DNA from: Bacteroidia bacterium
GTDB lineage: Bacteria > Bacteroidota > Bacteroidia > J057
NCBI GenBank assembly: GCA_041391665.1
Contig: JAWKNO010000003.1
Span: 124,001 to 188,000, forward strand
DNA: 64,000 nt
Direction of reading: 5' to 3'
The position numbers were made by a program, and so were the translations under genes. The notes beneath the pieces are model-generated. The model worked only from the letters and a program-made list of their open reading frames with translations, searched no databases and was not told the origin of the DNA. Below, in pieces: positions 8,901 through 16,490 of the stretch (the first letter of the stretch is position 1; each line of letters starts with the position of its first letter).

Positions 8901-9686
8901 AAAATGGTCGTACAAATAGCTGGTATTGGCCCAGGTAGCCGGGTTGTTTACGGAGGTAGATGCATTCACCTGATCCCGGCGCAAAATGATCCGTCCGGCG
9001 TTGTCTTTATACTCAATCGCCGATTGTCCGTTTTCGTCTTTTGTCTCTATGATAGTAAGCGAATTGGCGGGGTAAGTGCCCGCTGCGACAAACTGATCGG
9101 TAGCCGCATTGTATGTCCAGCGGTTTACGACATCAATCCCGACCGAAAGGTCATTGGTGCGGTAATAGATTTTTTTCGTATGTCCCTGAGCCAGTTGCCA
9201 GTCAAATCCGGGTGCGCCCTGTTCAATCATACGACCTAAAGGAGAAGGTTCCATTACATGATCGGAAAAGGGATAATCCCGGTCAGCAGGTGCGATCAAT
9301 CCCATCATATCAAAATAGGCATCCTGTTCTCCCAGCGCATTGGTTCTGAAGTTTCCGCCATTGGTACTGGTAGACTCATAAGGCAAATAAGCCCTGGGCA
9401 CTCGTCCAAAAACATCATATATCTGAAAGCTGACTTCGTCTTTGGCTTTGACGGAGGCTTTGACTTCTACCGTCTGAATAGGACGTCCCAGACCGTCAAA
9501 GTATTGCACAGACCGGTGTTTTTCCTCCAGATCAGACAGGTTTGCCCATGCATTTTCTGAACTTACCGGTTTACGGGCCACTTCTGTCTGAATAAAATGC
9601 TGGTTCACAGACTGAGCAGTCAGGCTTCCCGCCAGCGCCCATGTCATCGCGACCCCGGCACAAATGTGCCTTTTCATGGTTTTCAT
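5988..9686 (-). CDS. RHS-repeat polymorphic toxin with ADP-ribosyltransferase-like C-terminus
   Basis: About 1230 residues. Start chosen at ATG 9684-9686, which gives a signal peptide (MKTMKRHICAGVAMTWALAG, then SLTAQ); a start at 9749 would overlap the upstream gene. After a DUF6443-like N-terminus come many YD/RHS repeats (YDALGRLSEK, YDEMARL). The RHS-associated core (ending DIGRFVSVDPLADKFTYL and NTPVQAMDLDGLEA) marks the boundary of the variable tip. The last ~125 residues hold LYRGD, an STS-like strand (SPLISLTDD), ARYFAG, and SEAEYLV with an E-x-E 16-18 residues from the end. This order matches R-S-E-type ADP-ribosyltransferases. The RHS shell would encapsulate the toxin. The toxin class is inferred from these motifs. 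Confidence 0.88.
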   Translation of the reverse strand: MKTMKRHICAGVAMTWALAGSLTAQSVNQHFIQTEVARKPVSSENAWANLSDLEEKHRSVQYFDGLGRPIQTVEVKASVKAKDEVSFQIYDVFGRVPRAYLPYESTSTNGGNFRTNALGEQDAYFDMMGLIAPADRDYPFSDHVMEPSPLGRMIEQGAPGFDWQLAQGHTKKIYYRTNDLSVGIDVVNRWTYNAATDQFVAAGTYPANSLTIIETKDENGQSAIEYKDNAGRIILRRDQVNASTSVNNPATWANTSYLYDHFGRLRIVIQPEGMKTVLTNGGNIYANSIISNFAFSCQYDEKGRMIAQKVPGAGWKYFVYDPLDQLVLSQDGALRAQNAQYWTFTKYDHLGRPVMTGIFQNTANQTRDQLQASIRTGFENGQLKPFESRSPLNFDQFQGYSNQAFPQVVKEMHTVTWYDHYDFNLDGIPDKVYTFEPEVPDNDPFRRVAGQKTGTRTWILNKDTDMPDSMLSAIFYDDRGRDIQVITENHIGGVELLTRKYDFNGNALRKVHRHTDENRNYAVINDFTFDHRGRELTNTQTNELDGVKDTPVMISSLEYDALGRLSEKNLHSTNQGNSFTQSIDYAYNIRNWLTDINQINPQCSVTGTAEGPGGELVNVGTQELSNIFGDDNTEDIFGMKLYHNSGFTALNATAVAQYTGNISGIVWQTASDCDVKGYGFQYDEMARLKDAWFAVEGANGVWNEQLNRYSVNDISYDLNGNIQKLKRKGKTGTSSYGLIDDLTYTYTGNTVTKVKDKITSSFSSLGIDHFYDGNPTTTDYFYDAGGNIITDNNKGISITYNHLSKPVKIQYSNGSRVEFVYDAGGNKLRKKVIAGTTTNEDYVNGFFYQNQELLFFTHKEGRVNFVNQSAFEYQYNLTDHLGNVRVSFRPDNVIDWVIVQEDHYYPFGMRMGGKSYQSGVENGLRFNGKELTSDLNIDWYDYGFRWYMPDIGRFVSVDPLADKFTYLTTYQYAENTPVQAMDLDGLEAIYVNPNMSIYDNIAANMYSDVSILEALVELLKSGTPEGQYQMVKGVAQFGYELYQDPAGVATQIKDRVVNTFKDLNSSDPKVAGTAHGKFTFFVIETVVGAKALSPLGKARVSVPLAAETETVTERFLILYRGDATPSRVIKSYAAKDGGYLHSQKIIENSNLDDLMKAHAENSFNPKSPLISLTDDPEVARYFAGPKGTVHVLRIPESRVIKNPYNNYSIPTGQSEAEYLVPNYIRLSEFVNP

Positions 9687-9702
9687 TATGCTGTTCACGT
9701 AA

Positions 9703-12700
9703 CTAGTTTTTAAAGTTGTAGGTGGTTTTCTGAAGAATATTGCTCTCATGGTCGCGTGTCAGTCTTAGCCTGCCCATGAGATCATACTCATAGCTGGTTT
9801 TAATATTCCGTGTATCACACATGCCTTTCAGTTGAAGATTGGAATCATATGTCGTGGTAGTCATAGTGGCATCCTCGGGATGAAGCCGCAATTCGTCGAT
9901 CTGCCCCGAACCCGAAATGGTAAGGGTGGAATTGCCCGAAAAGCTGATTTTTTTCTCTATATACGTCCACCCATTATTGTCTGTATCCATACCCGAATTT
10001 GCAGTGGCTGTGCCGGTAGAGGTGTTGACCGTGCCCTTTGCCCAGTAGCTGAGCAGATAATTTCCGGCGGGGATATTTGCCTTCATGATATTGCCGGAGG
10101 ACAGCGCATAGCATCTTTCACCAGTTTTGGCAGAAGTGTTTACCGTCGTGCCTGTATAAGCCCAATTGCCGGAATGGACATCTTCAAAGCTGGAAAAAGC
10201 GACCTCATTGGCTGTGGCATTATTCACCTGAGCAATTGCAATCTGATTATTGTAGCCCCAGATAATAGACACCGGATTGCCAAATATTTTCTGCTGTTGA
10301 ATGACATTGCCAAAAGTATCATATTGGTACTGAACGATTTTTTTGTACCAGTTTTTCCCTGCTACCTGGTATCCGGGAATCAGTTTTCCATATACCTGGG
10401 GAAAAGTGCCCAATGACTCTTCAGGGGTAAATGTTGAAGATGAGACGGGCAAAACAGATTCGAAGTTCCAGACAGCGATGGGCAAAATTAGTTTATTAGC
10501 AATATTGGATGAACCGGAGACCTCCGCAAACTCTCTCAAATTTCCAGAGATAAGCGAAAGGTTGTTGAGTGACGGGCCTTCCCATGACTGAACTTCAATC
10601 AACACACTTCGCATAAATTTATCCAGAAAATCCTTCACTTTAGGGCTATTGGAGGCGATACCGAGCGAGAGATTGGGATCATAATCCATTGCATATTTTT
10701 GTTTATTTACCATTACCCTTCCGTCACTATTTGTGGTAATTGTCCGGGTTACCTGACCGTGACGATAGTTGTCATATTCATACTCCACTTTCTTTTCAGA
10801 GAAATCGACCCCATCATCATTGTAGATTCGCTCAATCGTCGAAGTGGGAATGACCCAGCGGCTTTGAGTTGCAGATTCCCAGAAATCAAAAAGTCCGAGA
10901 TAATTGATACCGGGGCCAATGAAGGGAGATATGCCCAGCTTTTGGGGTTTTACATGCAGGGCAACGATATCGTGTTCGAGGAAAATAGAGCCACTGAAAC
11001 TGAAAGTATTAATCACCTGTTTTACCTTCCGGTAACCCGTCTGAGTACGGGCATAATCAGTTTTTTTGAGCAGTTTCCCCCTATGCCAGTCCATCGTACT
11101 GTTTATATCGTAATCCGCGATAAAGGAGAATTCAAGTTCTGATTTTCCATTACTTCCATTTACTCCCAGCAATTCCGTCACATGAGTATATCCCACAGTT
11201 CCCCCCTGGGTACGCCCCAGCGCGATGGTGCTGAATGAAGATAGCTTAAAGAAAATACAGTCTATCGTTTTTCCAGGCAACGTGGTACTGGGGTCGTCAA
11301 TGATAAAGGTCAGGCTCTCATAGTAGGGCGAAAGCGGGCGGACCAGTTTTCCGCTGGAAATCCCAGGGTTTGCGGGATCTTCATAAACCAGAGTCCGAAC
11401 CATATCTTTTGCCGGATCGATTCCGTCGTGTGTAGTGGTTTTTTTGACCCGAAGCCCGCTGGCTTCTCCGCCACCGCCGATGGTGTTCAATTCGTACTCA
11501 AACTTTGAGTATCCGCCTGTCGGGAAGGTAATTTTTGTAAGGACCCCAGCCTTTGCAAAATTGAAGTTGGGTGTGCGATTGGCCCCTGCATAGGTTTGAG
11601 TTCCGATGGTGACTGTAGGAATGAGCGAATTGATATTATCATTAAAGGTCATTCCATTATAGAAACCCCAATGATCCTGTTGTTTGGAAGTACGGGAGGG
11701 CAGAGCCACACTTTCCTCATAGGAAAATAAATAGGGAGGTTTTGTATCCCCGTTGGGCGCTTTTTCTGTGATACTAATCAGTTTCAGACGCTTTTTCTTA
11801 TAGTCCGATGCGCTGTTGTTGAAATAGCTGTAAGCCAGATTTATGCGCCTCACTTCCTGATTGTTTCGGTTATAAATAACCATGGAGGTAAGCTTGTAGT
11901 CCAGGTTAGCTGTCCCCAGGTCATTTCGGGTGCCATCTTTGACAAAAACTATTTTCCCATTGGGCCAGTTGATTTCTGTAAGTTTCATTGCTTTATCCAT
12001 AACCGCTGCAATATTGGTAAATACAGGAGCCGGAGGTACCTGACAAAAAAGGTTGTTGGGCAATGGCTGGTACTTGACTTCGGCTGATACCGGTTGGGTA
12101 AGATGTCCTCCGGCTGAGCTGTATTTCATGGTTATGGTTTCCTTACCGGAAGGAGAAAGGATATCGGTGAGGTACCAACTGGAGACAAATGGCGCAGCGA
12201 TATTGTTGTGGCCTACAGCACTGGTGACTTCATAGGCCTCCTCTCCAGCCAGGCTTGTTCCAAAAATATATCGGATACCATTTTCATCGGTAATCTGAAA
12301 CTTGTAGGCAGAGATTCTTTCAATTTTGATGTGCTCATAAGGAACGGGAAAGATGTCTCCGTTTTCTTCGAATAAAAATTTACCACTCCGCCCGGCAAAA
12401 TTGTAGTAATAAAGATCAGGCTGCGCATCTATCGTGCCTTCCGAGACCGCGTAGAGGTAATTGTAGTCTGCCTGCTCATCGATACTGTTGGCGGCAGGGA
12501 TGACATGGTTAAAACACCCGTTGGGCAATTCGTCGGGCAGTCCCCTGACGGTACGGGTAATCACCCCACCGGCATTGAGAGACCAGCCAAGCCCTGTCCA
12601 GGAGGCGATTTCCTCGACTTTAACCCCACCTGCGTGATAAGACAGAGAAATATCGAGGTTGAGATCACGTGCATGAATTTCCCATAGCGGAATATTGACT

Positions 12701-12891
12701 TTGGGAATTCCTGTGTAATGACTTACCGGAACCTCTCCATATTTACCTAAAGCGGCGGCTGTTGGAGAAGGCGGAATCATATCCGGCATGTAATTTTCCT
12801 GCCCGCGAACCGACTGAAAAGTACAGGCAAGCAGAACATACAGGGCGGCGATTATGCCCCTGCAATAATGTGTCTTCATAGATTTGTGCAA
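9703..12891 (-). CDS. Large secreted RHS-partner protein (SpvB/YD-repeat type)
   Basis: 1062 residues with a signal peptide (GIIAALYVLLACTFQSVRGQ). The N-terminal domain has the SpvB/TcdB-like pattern typical of Bacteroidota RHS loci: PSPTAAALGKYGEVPVSHYT, GIPKVNIPLWEI and SYHAGGVKVEEIASWTGLGW. The middle is rich in beta strands. Near residue ~900 a jelly-roll-like stretch (SFEDVHSGNWAYTG) follows, and the C-terminus ends in YD-repeat motifs (TSYEYDLMGRLRLTRD). It precedes the RHS toxin gene by 16 nt, so the two are one operon and probably form one shell or surface complex. A second in-frame ATG four codons on (12879) is an alternative start. Confidence 0.85.
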   Translation of the reverse strand: MHKSMKTHYCRGIIAALYVLLACTFQSVRGQENYMPDMIPPSPTAAALGKYGEVPVSHYTGIPKVNIPLWEIHARDLNLDISLSYHAGGVKVEEIASWTGLGWSLNAGGVITRTVRGLPDELPNGCFNHVIPAANSIDEQADYNYLYAVSEGTIDAQPDLYYYNFAGRSGKFLFEENGDIFPVPYEHIKIERISAYKFQITDENGIRYIFGTSLAGEEAYEVTSAVGHNNIAAPFVSSWYLTDILSPSGKETITMKYSSAGGHLTQPVSAEVKYQPLPNNLFCQVPPAPVFTNIAAVMDKAMKLTEINWPNGKIVFVKDGTRNDLGTANLDYKLTSMVIYNRNNQEVRRINLAYSYFNNSASDYKKKRLKLISITEKAPNGDTKPPYLFSYEESVALPSRTSKQQDHWGFYNGMTFNDNINSLIPTVTIGTQTYAGANRTPNFNFAKAGVLTKITFPTGGYSKFEYELNTIGGGGEASGLRVKKTTTHDGIDPAKDMVRTLVYEDPANPGISSGKLVRPLSPYYESLTFIIDDPSTTLPGKTIDCIFFKLSSFSTIALGRTQGGTVGYTHVTELLGVNGSNGKSELEFSFIADYDINSTMDWHRGKLLKKTDYARTQTGYRKVKQVINTFSFSGSIFLEHDIVALHVKPQKLGISPFIGPGINYLGLFDFWESATQSRWVIPTSTIERIYNDDGVDFSEKKVEYEYDNYRHGQVTRTITTNSDGRVMVNKQKYAMDYDPNLSLGIASNSPKVKDFLDKFMRSVLIEVQSWEGPSLNNLSLISGNLREFAEVSGSSNIANKLILPIAVWNFESVLPVSSSTFTPEESLGTFPQVYGKLIPGYQVAGKNWYKKIVQYQYDTFGNVIQQQKIFGNPVSIIWGYNNQIAIAQVNNATANEVAFSSFEDVHSGNWAYTGTTVNTSAKTGERCYALSSGNIMKANIPAGNYLLSYWAKGTVNTSTGTATANSGMDTDNNGWTYIEKKISFSGNSTLTISGSGQIDELRLHPEDATMTTTTYDSNLQLKGMCDTRNIKTSYEYDLMGRLRLTRDHESNILQKTTYNFKN

Positions 12892-12901
12892 TTAGTGAAT
12901 G

Positions 12902-12958
12902 AAAAAAAATGAAAGAACGAAATGACAGGAGCGAATATGCCCGTCGTTTCGTTCTTCA
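12902..12958 (-). terminator. Rho-independent terminator after plug-lipoprotein genes
   Basis: GAAAGAACGAAATGAC (about 12911-12926) pairs with GTCGTTTCGTTCTTC (about 12943-12957). On the minus strand the stem is followed by an uninterrupted T8 run within 12902-12910. It lies 72 nt past the stop of the lipoprotein gene at 13030 and directly upstream of the RHS partner gene, separating the two transcription units. Confidence 0.75.
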
Positions 12959-13029
12959 TCAATCCCGGATTTACAAGCGGCCGGGAATATCATTTAAACG
13001 GTAGAAGGAAGTTTTTTATCGGTGCGCCG

Positions 13030-13422
13030 CTACTTCACGAGGATAATTTCAATTACCCCATTGGCTGCGCCAAGGCCATAGCCGGATAGTTGCCCCGGGT
13101 CGCGGATCACATTGATCCGGGCTACGTCTGCCGGGTTGATAGACTGGATCGCTGAATATCCGGAGCCTACCCGGTACCCATCGACGACAATCAGTGGTTC
13201 ACTTGAAGTGATCATTGTATTTTGGCCTCTGATCTGCAACTGAATATTTTCGCCCGTACCCGAAACCTGCAAATTGGGCTGTCGGCGAAGCAGGTCAGCC
13301 ATGGTAGAGGCAGGCGTATCTCGCATCGTGGAAGCGGCGTCCCGTGCTACTGAGCCGTTGCTTTTACACGAACTGGCAAATAGCAGGGCAGCAAACGCAA
13401 ATAGTAAGACAAATGGTTTCAT
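13030..13422 (-). CDS. Lipoprotein consisting of a lone TonB-receptor plug domain (copy 2)
   Basis: 130 residues with a lipoprotein signal (FAFAALLFASSC, Cys near residue 19). The mature part is almost exactly one TonB-dependent-receptor plug: ADLLRRQPNLQVSGTGENIQ, LQIRGQNTMITSSEPLIVVDG, INPADVARINVIRDPG and GAANGVIEIILVK. In SusC-type receptors these segments precede a ~700-residue beta-barrel, but here the gene stops straight after the plug. No barrel gene follows: a terminator lies downstream. It sits 4 nt after a paralogous gene. A stand-alone plug could bind a barrel encoded elsewhere or act as a ligand- or TonB-binding lipoprotein; the function is unknown. Confidence 0.8.
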   Translation of the reverse strand: MKPFVLLFAFAALLFASSCKSNGSVARDAASTMRDTPASTMADLLRRQPNLQVSGTGENIQLQIRGQNTMITSSEPLIVVDGYRVGSGYSAIQSINPADVARINVIRDPGQLSGYGLGAANGVIEIILVK

Positions 13423-13426
13423 ACAA

Positions 13427-13840
13427 TTATTGCTTTTTGATTCTGATATTGACGGCTCCTGTCATAGAAGAGATATTATATCGGGCCAGACGGGCCTGAT
13501 CTCTGATCACCTCCACACTTTCCACATCATTGGGGTTTATATCCTGAACAGACTGATAGCCTATGCCGATTCTTTGGCCATCGAGCAAAAACATCACCTC
13601 TTCATCCGGATCTGAAATCGTCTTTTGACCGCGCAATTGTACCCTGGCATTAGCGCCTGAACCCGTGATATACAAAAACGGTTGTCGGCGCAGCAGATCA
13701 AGAATACTGAGTGCGGGCGCCGCTTCTGTTTTTGTTTTTGGCGTACTGCTGGCTGTTGCTGCACCGCCTGATTTACAGGAAAGCAGAGACACCGTCAGAA
13801 ATCCGGTAAGGATAATGGATAATATGTTTATAGATTTCAT
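13427..13840 (-). CDS. Lipoprotein consisting of a lone TonB-receptor plug domain (copy 1)
   Basis: 137 residues, a paralogue of the gene 4 nt downstream. It has a lipoprotein signal peptide (LTGFLTVSLLSC), a low-complexity Ala/Thr/Lys linker and one plug domain: LDLLRRQPFLYITGSGANAR, VQLRGQKTISDPDEEVMFLL DG (interrupted here for length), INPNDVESVEVIRDQARLAR and MTGAVNIRIKK. The match to the SusC plug signature (LRRxPG...IRG...DG...INPxDIExIEVLKD) is clear, although the usual G-SRGANGV is altered to ISSMTGAV. The pair probably arose by tandem duplication. Function is not known to me. Confidence 0.8.
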   Translation of the reverse strand: MKSINILSIILTGFLTVSLLSCKSGGAATASSTPKTKTEAAPALSILDLLRRQPFLYITGSGANARVQLRGQKTISDPDEEVMFLLDGQRIGIGYQSVQDINPNDVESVEVIRDQARLARYNISSMTGAVNIRIKKQ

Positions 13841-13924
13841 GGAAATAGAAATAAATTATTGAGGTTAAGACATAATTCATATATAAGATAAGGAATTCTA
13901 CCAGAAAGTGCATCCTGTACTGCC

Positions 13925-15091
13925 TCAAAAGTGCTGGCTAAGTACCTCGTCGATTTCAACTTCCGTATTGTAGTAATGGGGAGAAAACCGAATTGCCCAG
14001 CTTACCCCTTTGCGGTCAAAATCTATAACTGCATTGCGACGGAAAGCCAGGGAGCAATTTATTCCCCGTTTATCCAGTTGGGTTTTGATTTCTAAAGGAT
14101 TCCTTCCGTTGATATGAAAGGTAACAATGCCACAAAGTTTTTTGCCTTCATCCAGCACCCTTACCCCGTCGATTTCCGCCAACCGGTTTCGGGTATAGGC
14201 GGCAAGCGCATTTACTCTGTTTTCAATTTTGGGCATACCGATATTTGTCGCATAGCGGGCAGCTTCACCCATAGCCAGAAGAAGGGCATAGGAGAACTCG
14301 AAGGTTTCGTAGCGTTTGGCATCTGCGCGGGGGATATAGGTTTGAGCATCGGTCCACTCAGCTCCATTGAGATCCATATATATGGGTTCCAGTCCCATCG
14401 CCAGCGCACGATCAGAGACCCACAGCGCACCCATACCTCGCGGGCCGCGAAGGAATTTGCGGCTCGTAATGCTGAAAAAATCACAGCCTATTTCTTCCGG
14501 ATTTACATCTATTTGCCCCAGGGACTGACAACCATCGACGATATAAAGGATTTCATTTTCGCGGCATATTTTACCAATTTCCCCTACAGGCTGAACAAGT
14601 CCCGAATTAGTAGGAACATGCGTAACAGCGGCCAGTTTAGGACGATATTTTTTTGCATAATCGGAGAAAGCATCCACACTGATTCCTCCCGCTTCTGTAT
14701 CGGGAACATGTATTACCTTCACACCCACCCTTTTAGACAGCGCCAGAAAAGTGATTTGATTGGCACAATAGTCATTGGTAGAAGTAAGGATCACATCGCC
14801 GTTGCCTAGCGGAACAGAAGAAACTGCAATCGACCAGGCATCCGTGGCGCTTGCAGAGAAGGCTATATTATGCCCTTGACTATGGAGCAATTGTCCGAGA
14901 GAATCATACGCCTGGCGTATTTCCCCTTCACGTGCCATCATCACCTCATATCCACCTTCCAGACTCTCCTGGTCAATAATTTCCTTGATTTTGTTTATGA
15001 CTGGTGAAGGCATAAGGCTTGCACCTGCATTGTTGAGATGAATGCGGTGAGCTGTACCGGGGGTATCATTTCGAAGAGAGGATATATTCAT
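13925..15091 (-). CDS. Class V aminotransferase (cysteine desulfurase/epimerase-like)
   Basis: 388-residue PLP enzyme of fold type I, class V. The PLP site is visible: D186 and Q189 in VDGCQSLGQIDV, and Lys212 in ITSRKFLRGPRGMGALWVS, the usual Schiff-base position before a GPRG loop. The N-terminus IHLNNAGASLMPSPV is typical of isopenicillin N epimerase/selenocysteine lyase-like members. The mobile Cys loop of SufS/IscS is not seen, so a role in Fe-S assembly is doubtful. It stands alone on the minus strand, divergent from the potassium channel gene. The substrate cannot be read from sequence. Confidence 0.85.
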   Translation of the reverse strand: MNISSLRNDTPGTAHRIHLNNAGASLMPSPVINKIKEIIDQESLEGGYEVMMAREGEIRQAYDSLGQLLHSQGHNIAFSASATDAWSIAVSSVPLGNGDVILTSTNDYCANQITFLALSKRVGVKVIHVPDTEAGGISVDAFSDYAKKYRPKLAAVTHVPTNSGLVQPVGEIGKICRENEILYIVDGCQSLGQIDVNPEEIGCDFFSITSRKFLRGPRGMGALWVSDRALAMGLEPIYMDLNGAEWTDAQTYIPRADAKRYETFEFSYALLLAMGEAARYATNIGMPKIENRVNALAAYTRNRLAEIDGVRVLDEGKKLCGIVTFHINGRNPLEIKTQLDKRGINCSLAFRRNAVIDFDRKGVSWAIRFSPHYYNTEVEIDEVLSQHF

Positions 15092-15255
15092 TGGGTAATG
15101 ATTGAATAAAATCCCAAGATAAAGAAATAATAGCGTTGTCTAAACAACTTATTCTTCGGAGGATGCGACAGATTTTATGAATTATCTATCGACAAAATAT
15201 AGCTCCCGAGCTTCAGATTATGTAATTTTATCATGACATTAGGATTCAACATACT

Positions 15256-16266
15256 ATGCAACTTCCAGCCTCGGTGCAAAAAATCATAATGGCAATTTCG
15301 CTTCTGGCGGGAACTTCGCTGGTTGGCACCATTGGCTATTCCATCATTGAAGGGTATGGCACACTGGATGCCATCTACCAGACCGTGATTACCATGAGTA
15401 CGGTGGGGTTTGGAACGGTTAGAGAATTAAGTGCTGGAGGGAAAATATTTTCAATTGTTCTGATTATTATCAGCGCAGGGATTTATATTTATGCGATTAC
15501 TACAATCACAACTTTTGTCATTGAAGGAGAAGTCAAATATATATTTGACCGTTATAGAGCCAATAAAATCGTGAAACAACTCTCTGGGCACATTATTATT
15601 TGTGGTTTAGGTCGAAACGGGCGGGAAGCAGCTATTGAGCTGATTCGCCAAAAACAGCCATTTGTCGTCATTGAAAATCATCAGGAGGTAATTGATGAAT
15701 TTATGCTACTGCATCAGGTGCTGGCGATTAAAGGGGACGCTACGCATGAAGAAGTCCTTGAAGAAGCCAACATTCACAAGGCTAAAGGATTAATCAGCTC
15801 TTTGTCCACTGATGCCGAGAATGTCTACATTACCCTTACGGCCCGCCAAATGAGCCCGACGATTCAAATCGTAGCCCGGGCTTCACATGAGTCCTCCATA
15901 TCGAAACTCAAGCGTGCAGGTGCAGACAAAGTCATTGTACCCAACTTAATCGGAGGGCGGAAAATGGTCAATATGATTACACGTTCGGCACTAAATGAAT
16001 TTATCGAATTAGTATCCGGTGAGGGAAATCATAACCTCAGGCTGGAAGTGTTTGATTGTCGCGAACACCCGGAACTGGTGGGAAAAACCATGGCAGAACT
16101 TGGAATCCGGGCCCGAACCGGCGTACTGGTCTTAGGAAAAAAACACGCCGACCGACCAATAGAACTTAACCCCACCGCTACAGAAGAACTGGAATCCAGC
16201 GATAAACTCTTCATCATGGGAACTGATACGCAGTTGGCGAAGTTTAAACACGAATATTTGACTTGA
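15256..16266 (+). CDS. Ion channel with RCK/TrkA domains (potassium channel)
   Basis: 336 residues. Two membrane helices flank a pore loop with the selectivity filter TVGFG at residues 49-53 (a GFG variant of GYG). The second helix (IFSIVLIIISAGIYIYAITT) leads to a cytoplasmic RCK N-domain with the Rossmann motif GLGRNG (117-122). After the RCK-N domain (VARASHESSISKLKRAGADK) comes a TrkA-C domain (EHPELVGKTMAELGI ... SDKLFIMGTD). This is the architecture of MthK-like gated K+ channels, which assemble as tetramers. It is divergent from the aminotransferase gene with a 164-nt spacer. Confidence 0.92.
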   Translation: MQLPASVQKIIMAISLLAGTSLVGTIGYSIIEGYGTLDAIYQTVITMSTVGFGTVRELSAGGKIFSIVLIIISAGIYIYAITTITTFVIEGEVKYIFDRYRANKIVKQLSGHIIICGLGRNGREAAIELIRQKQPFVVIENHQEVIDEFMLLHQVLAIKGDATHEEVLEEANIHKAKGLISSLSTDAENVYITLTARQMSPTIQIVARASHESSISKLKRAGADKVIVPNLIGGRKMVNMITRSALNEFIELVSGEGNHNLRLEVFDCREHPELVGKTMAELGIRARTGVLVLGKKHADRPIELNPTATEELESSDKLFIMGTDTQLAKFKHEYLT

Positions 16267-16403
16267 AGATTAGCTTTTGTTGGGGTATGCGGAAAATATC
16301 AATCAACCGACTAAACATCTGTTGATTAAAAAATAAGATTATTTGATTTTTTTTTGCAAAGTTTTATATTAGCTGTTATGAAAGTTGAGAGATTTTCCAT
16401 AAA

Positions 16404-16425
16404 TTAACCCCGTTAACGGGGTTAA
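16404..16425. promoter_or_regulatory. 22-bp perfect palindrome upstream of surface-protein gene
   Basis: The half-site TTAACCCCGTT is followed directly by its exact reverse complement AACGGGGTTAA, giving a perfect 22-bp dyad centred on GTTAAC. It lies 66-87 nt upstream of the likely start of the IgGFc/CHU_C gene and 138 nt after the channel gene. There is no T-run on either side, so a regulator-binding site is more likely than a terminator. Confidence 0.5.
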
Positions 16426-16490
16426 GCACCCTGCCCACCTTGGATATACCCAATTCCCGTACCCACAATCGCAAAAGTTATGTAGATTGT

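Noticed and set aside
16404..16425. The 22-bp palindrome as a terminator of the channel gene
   Set aside because: No loop and no T-run, and it lies 138 nt past the stop.
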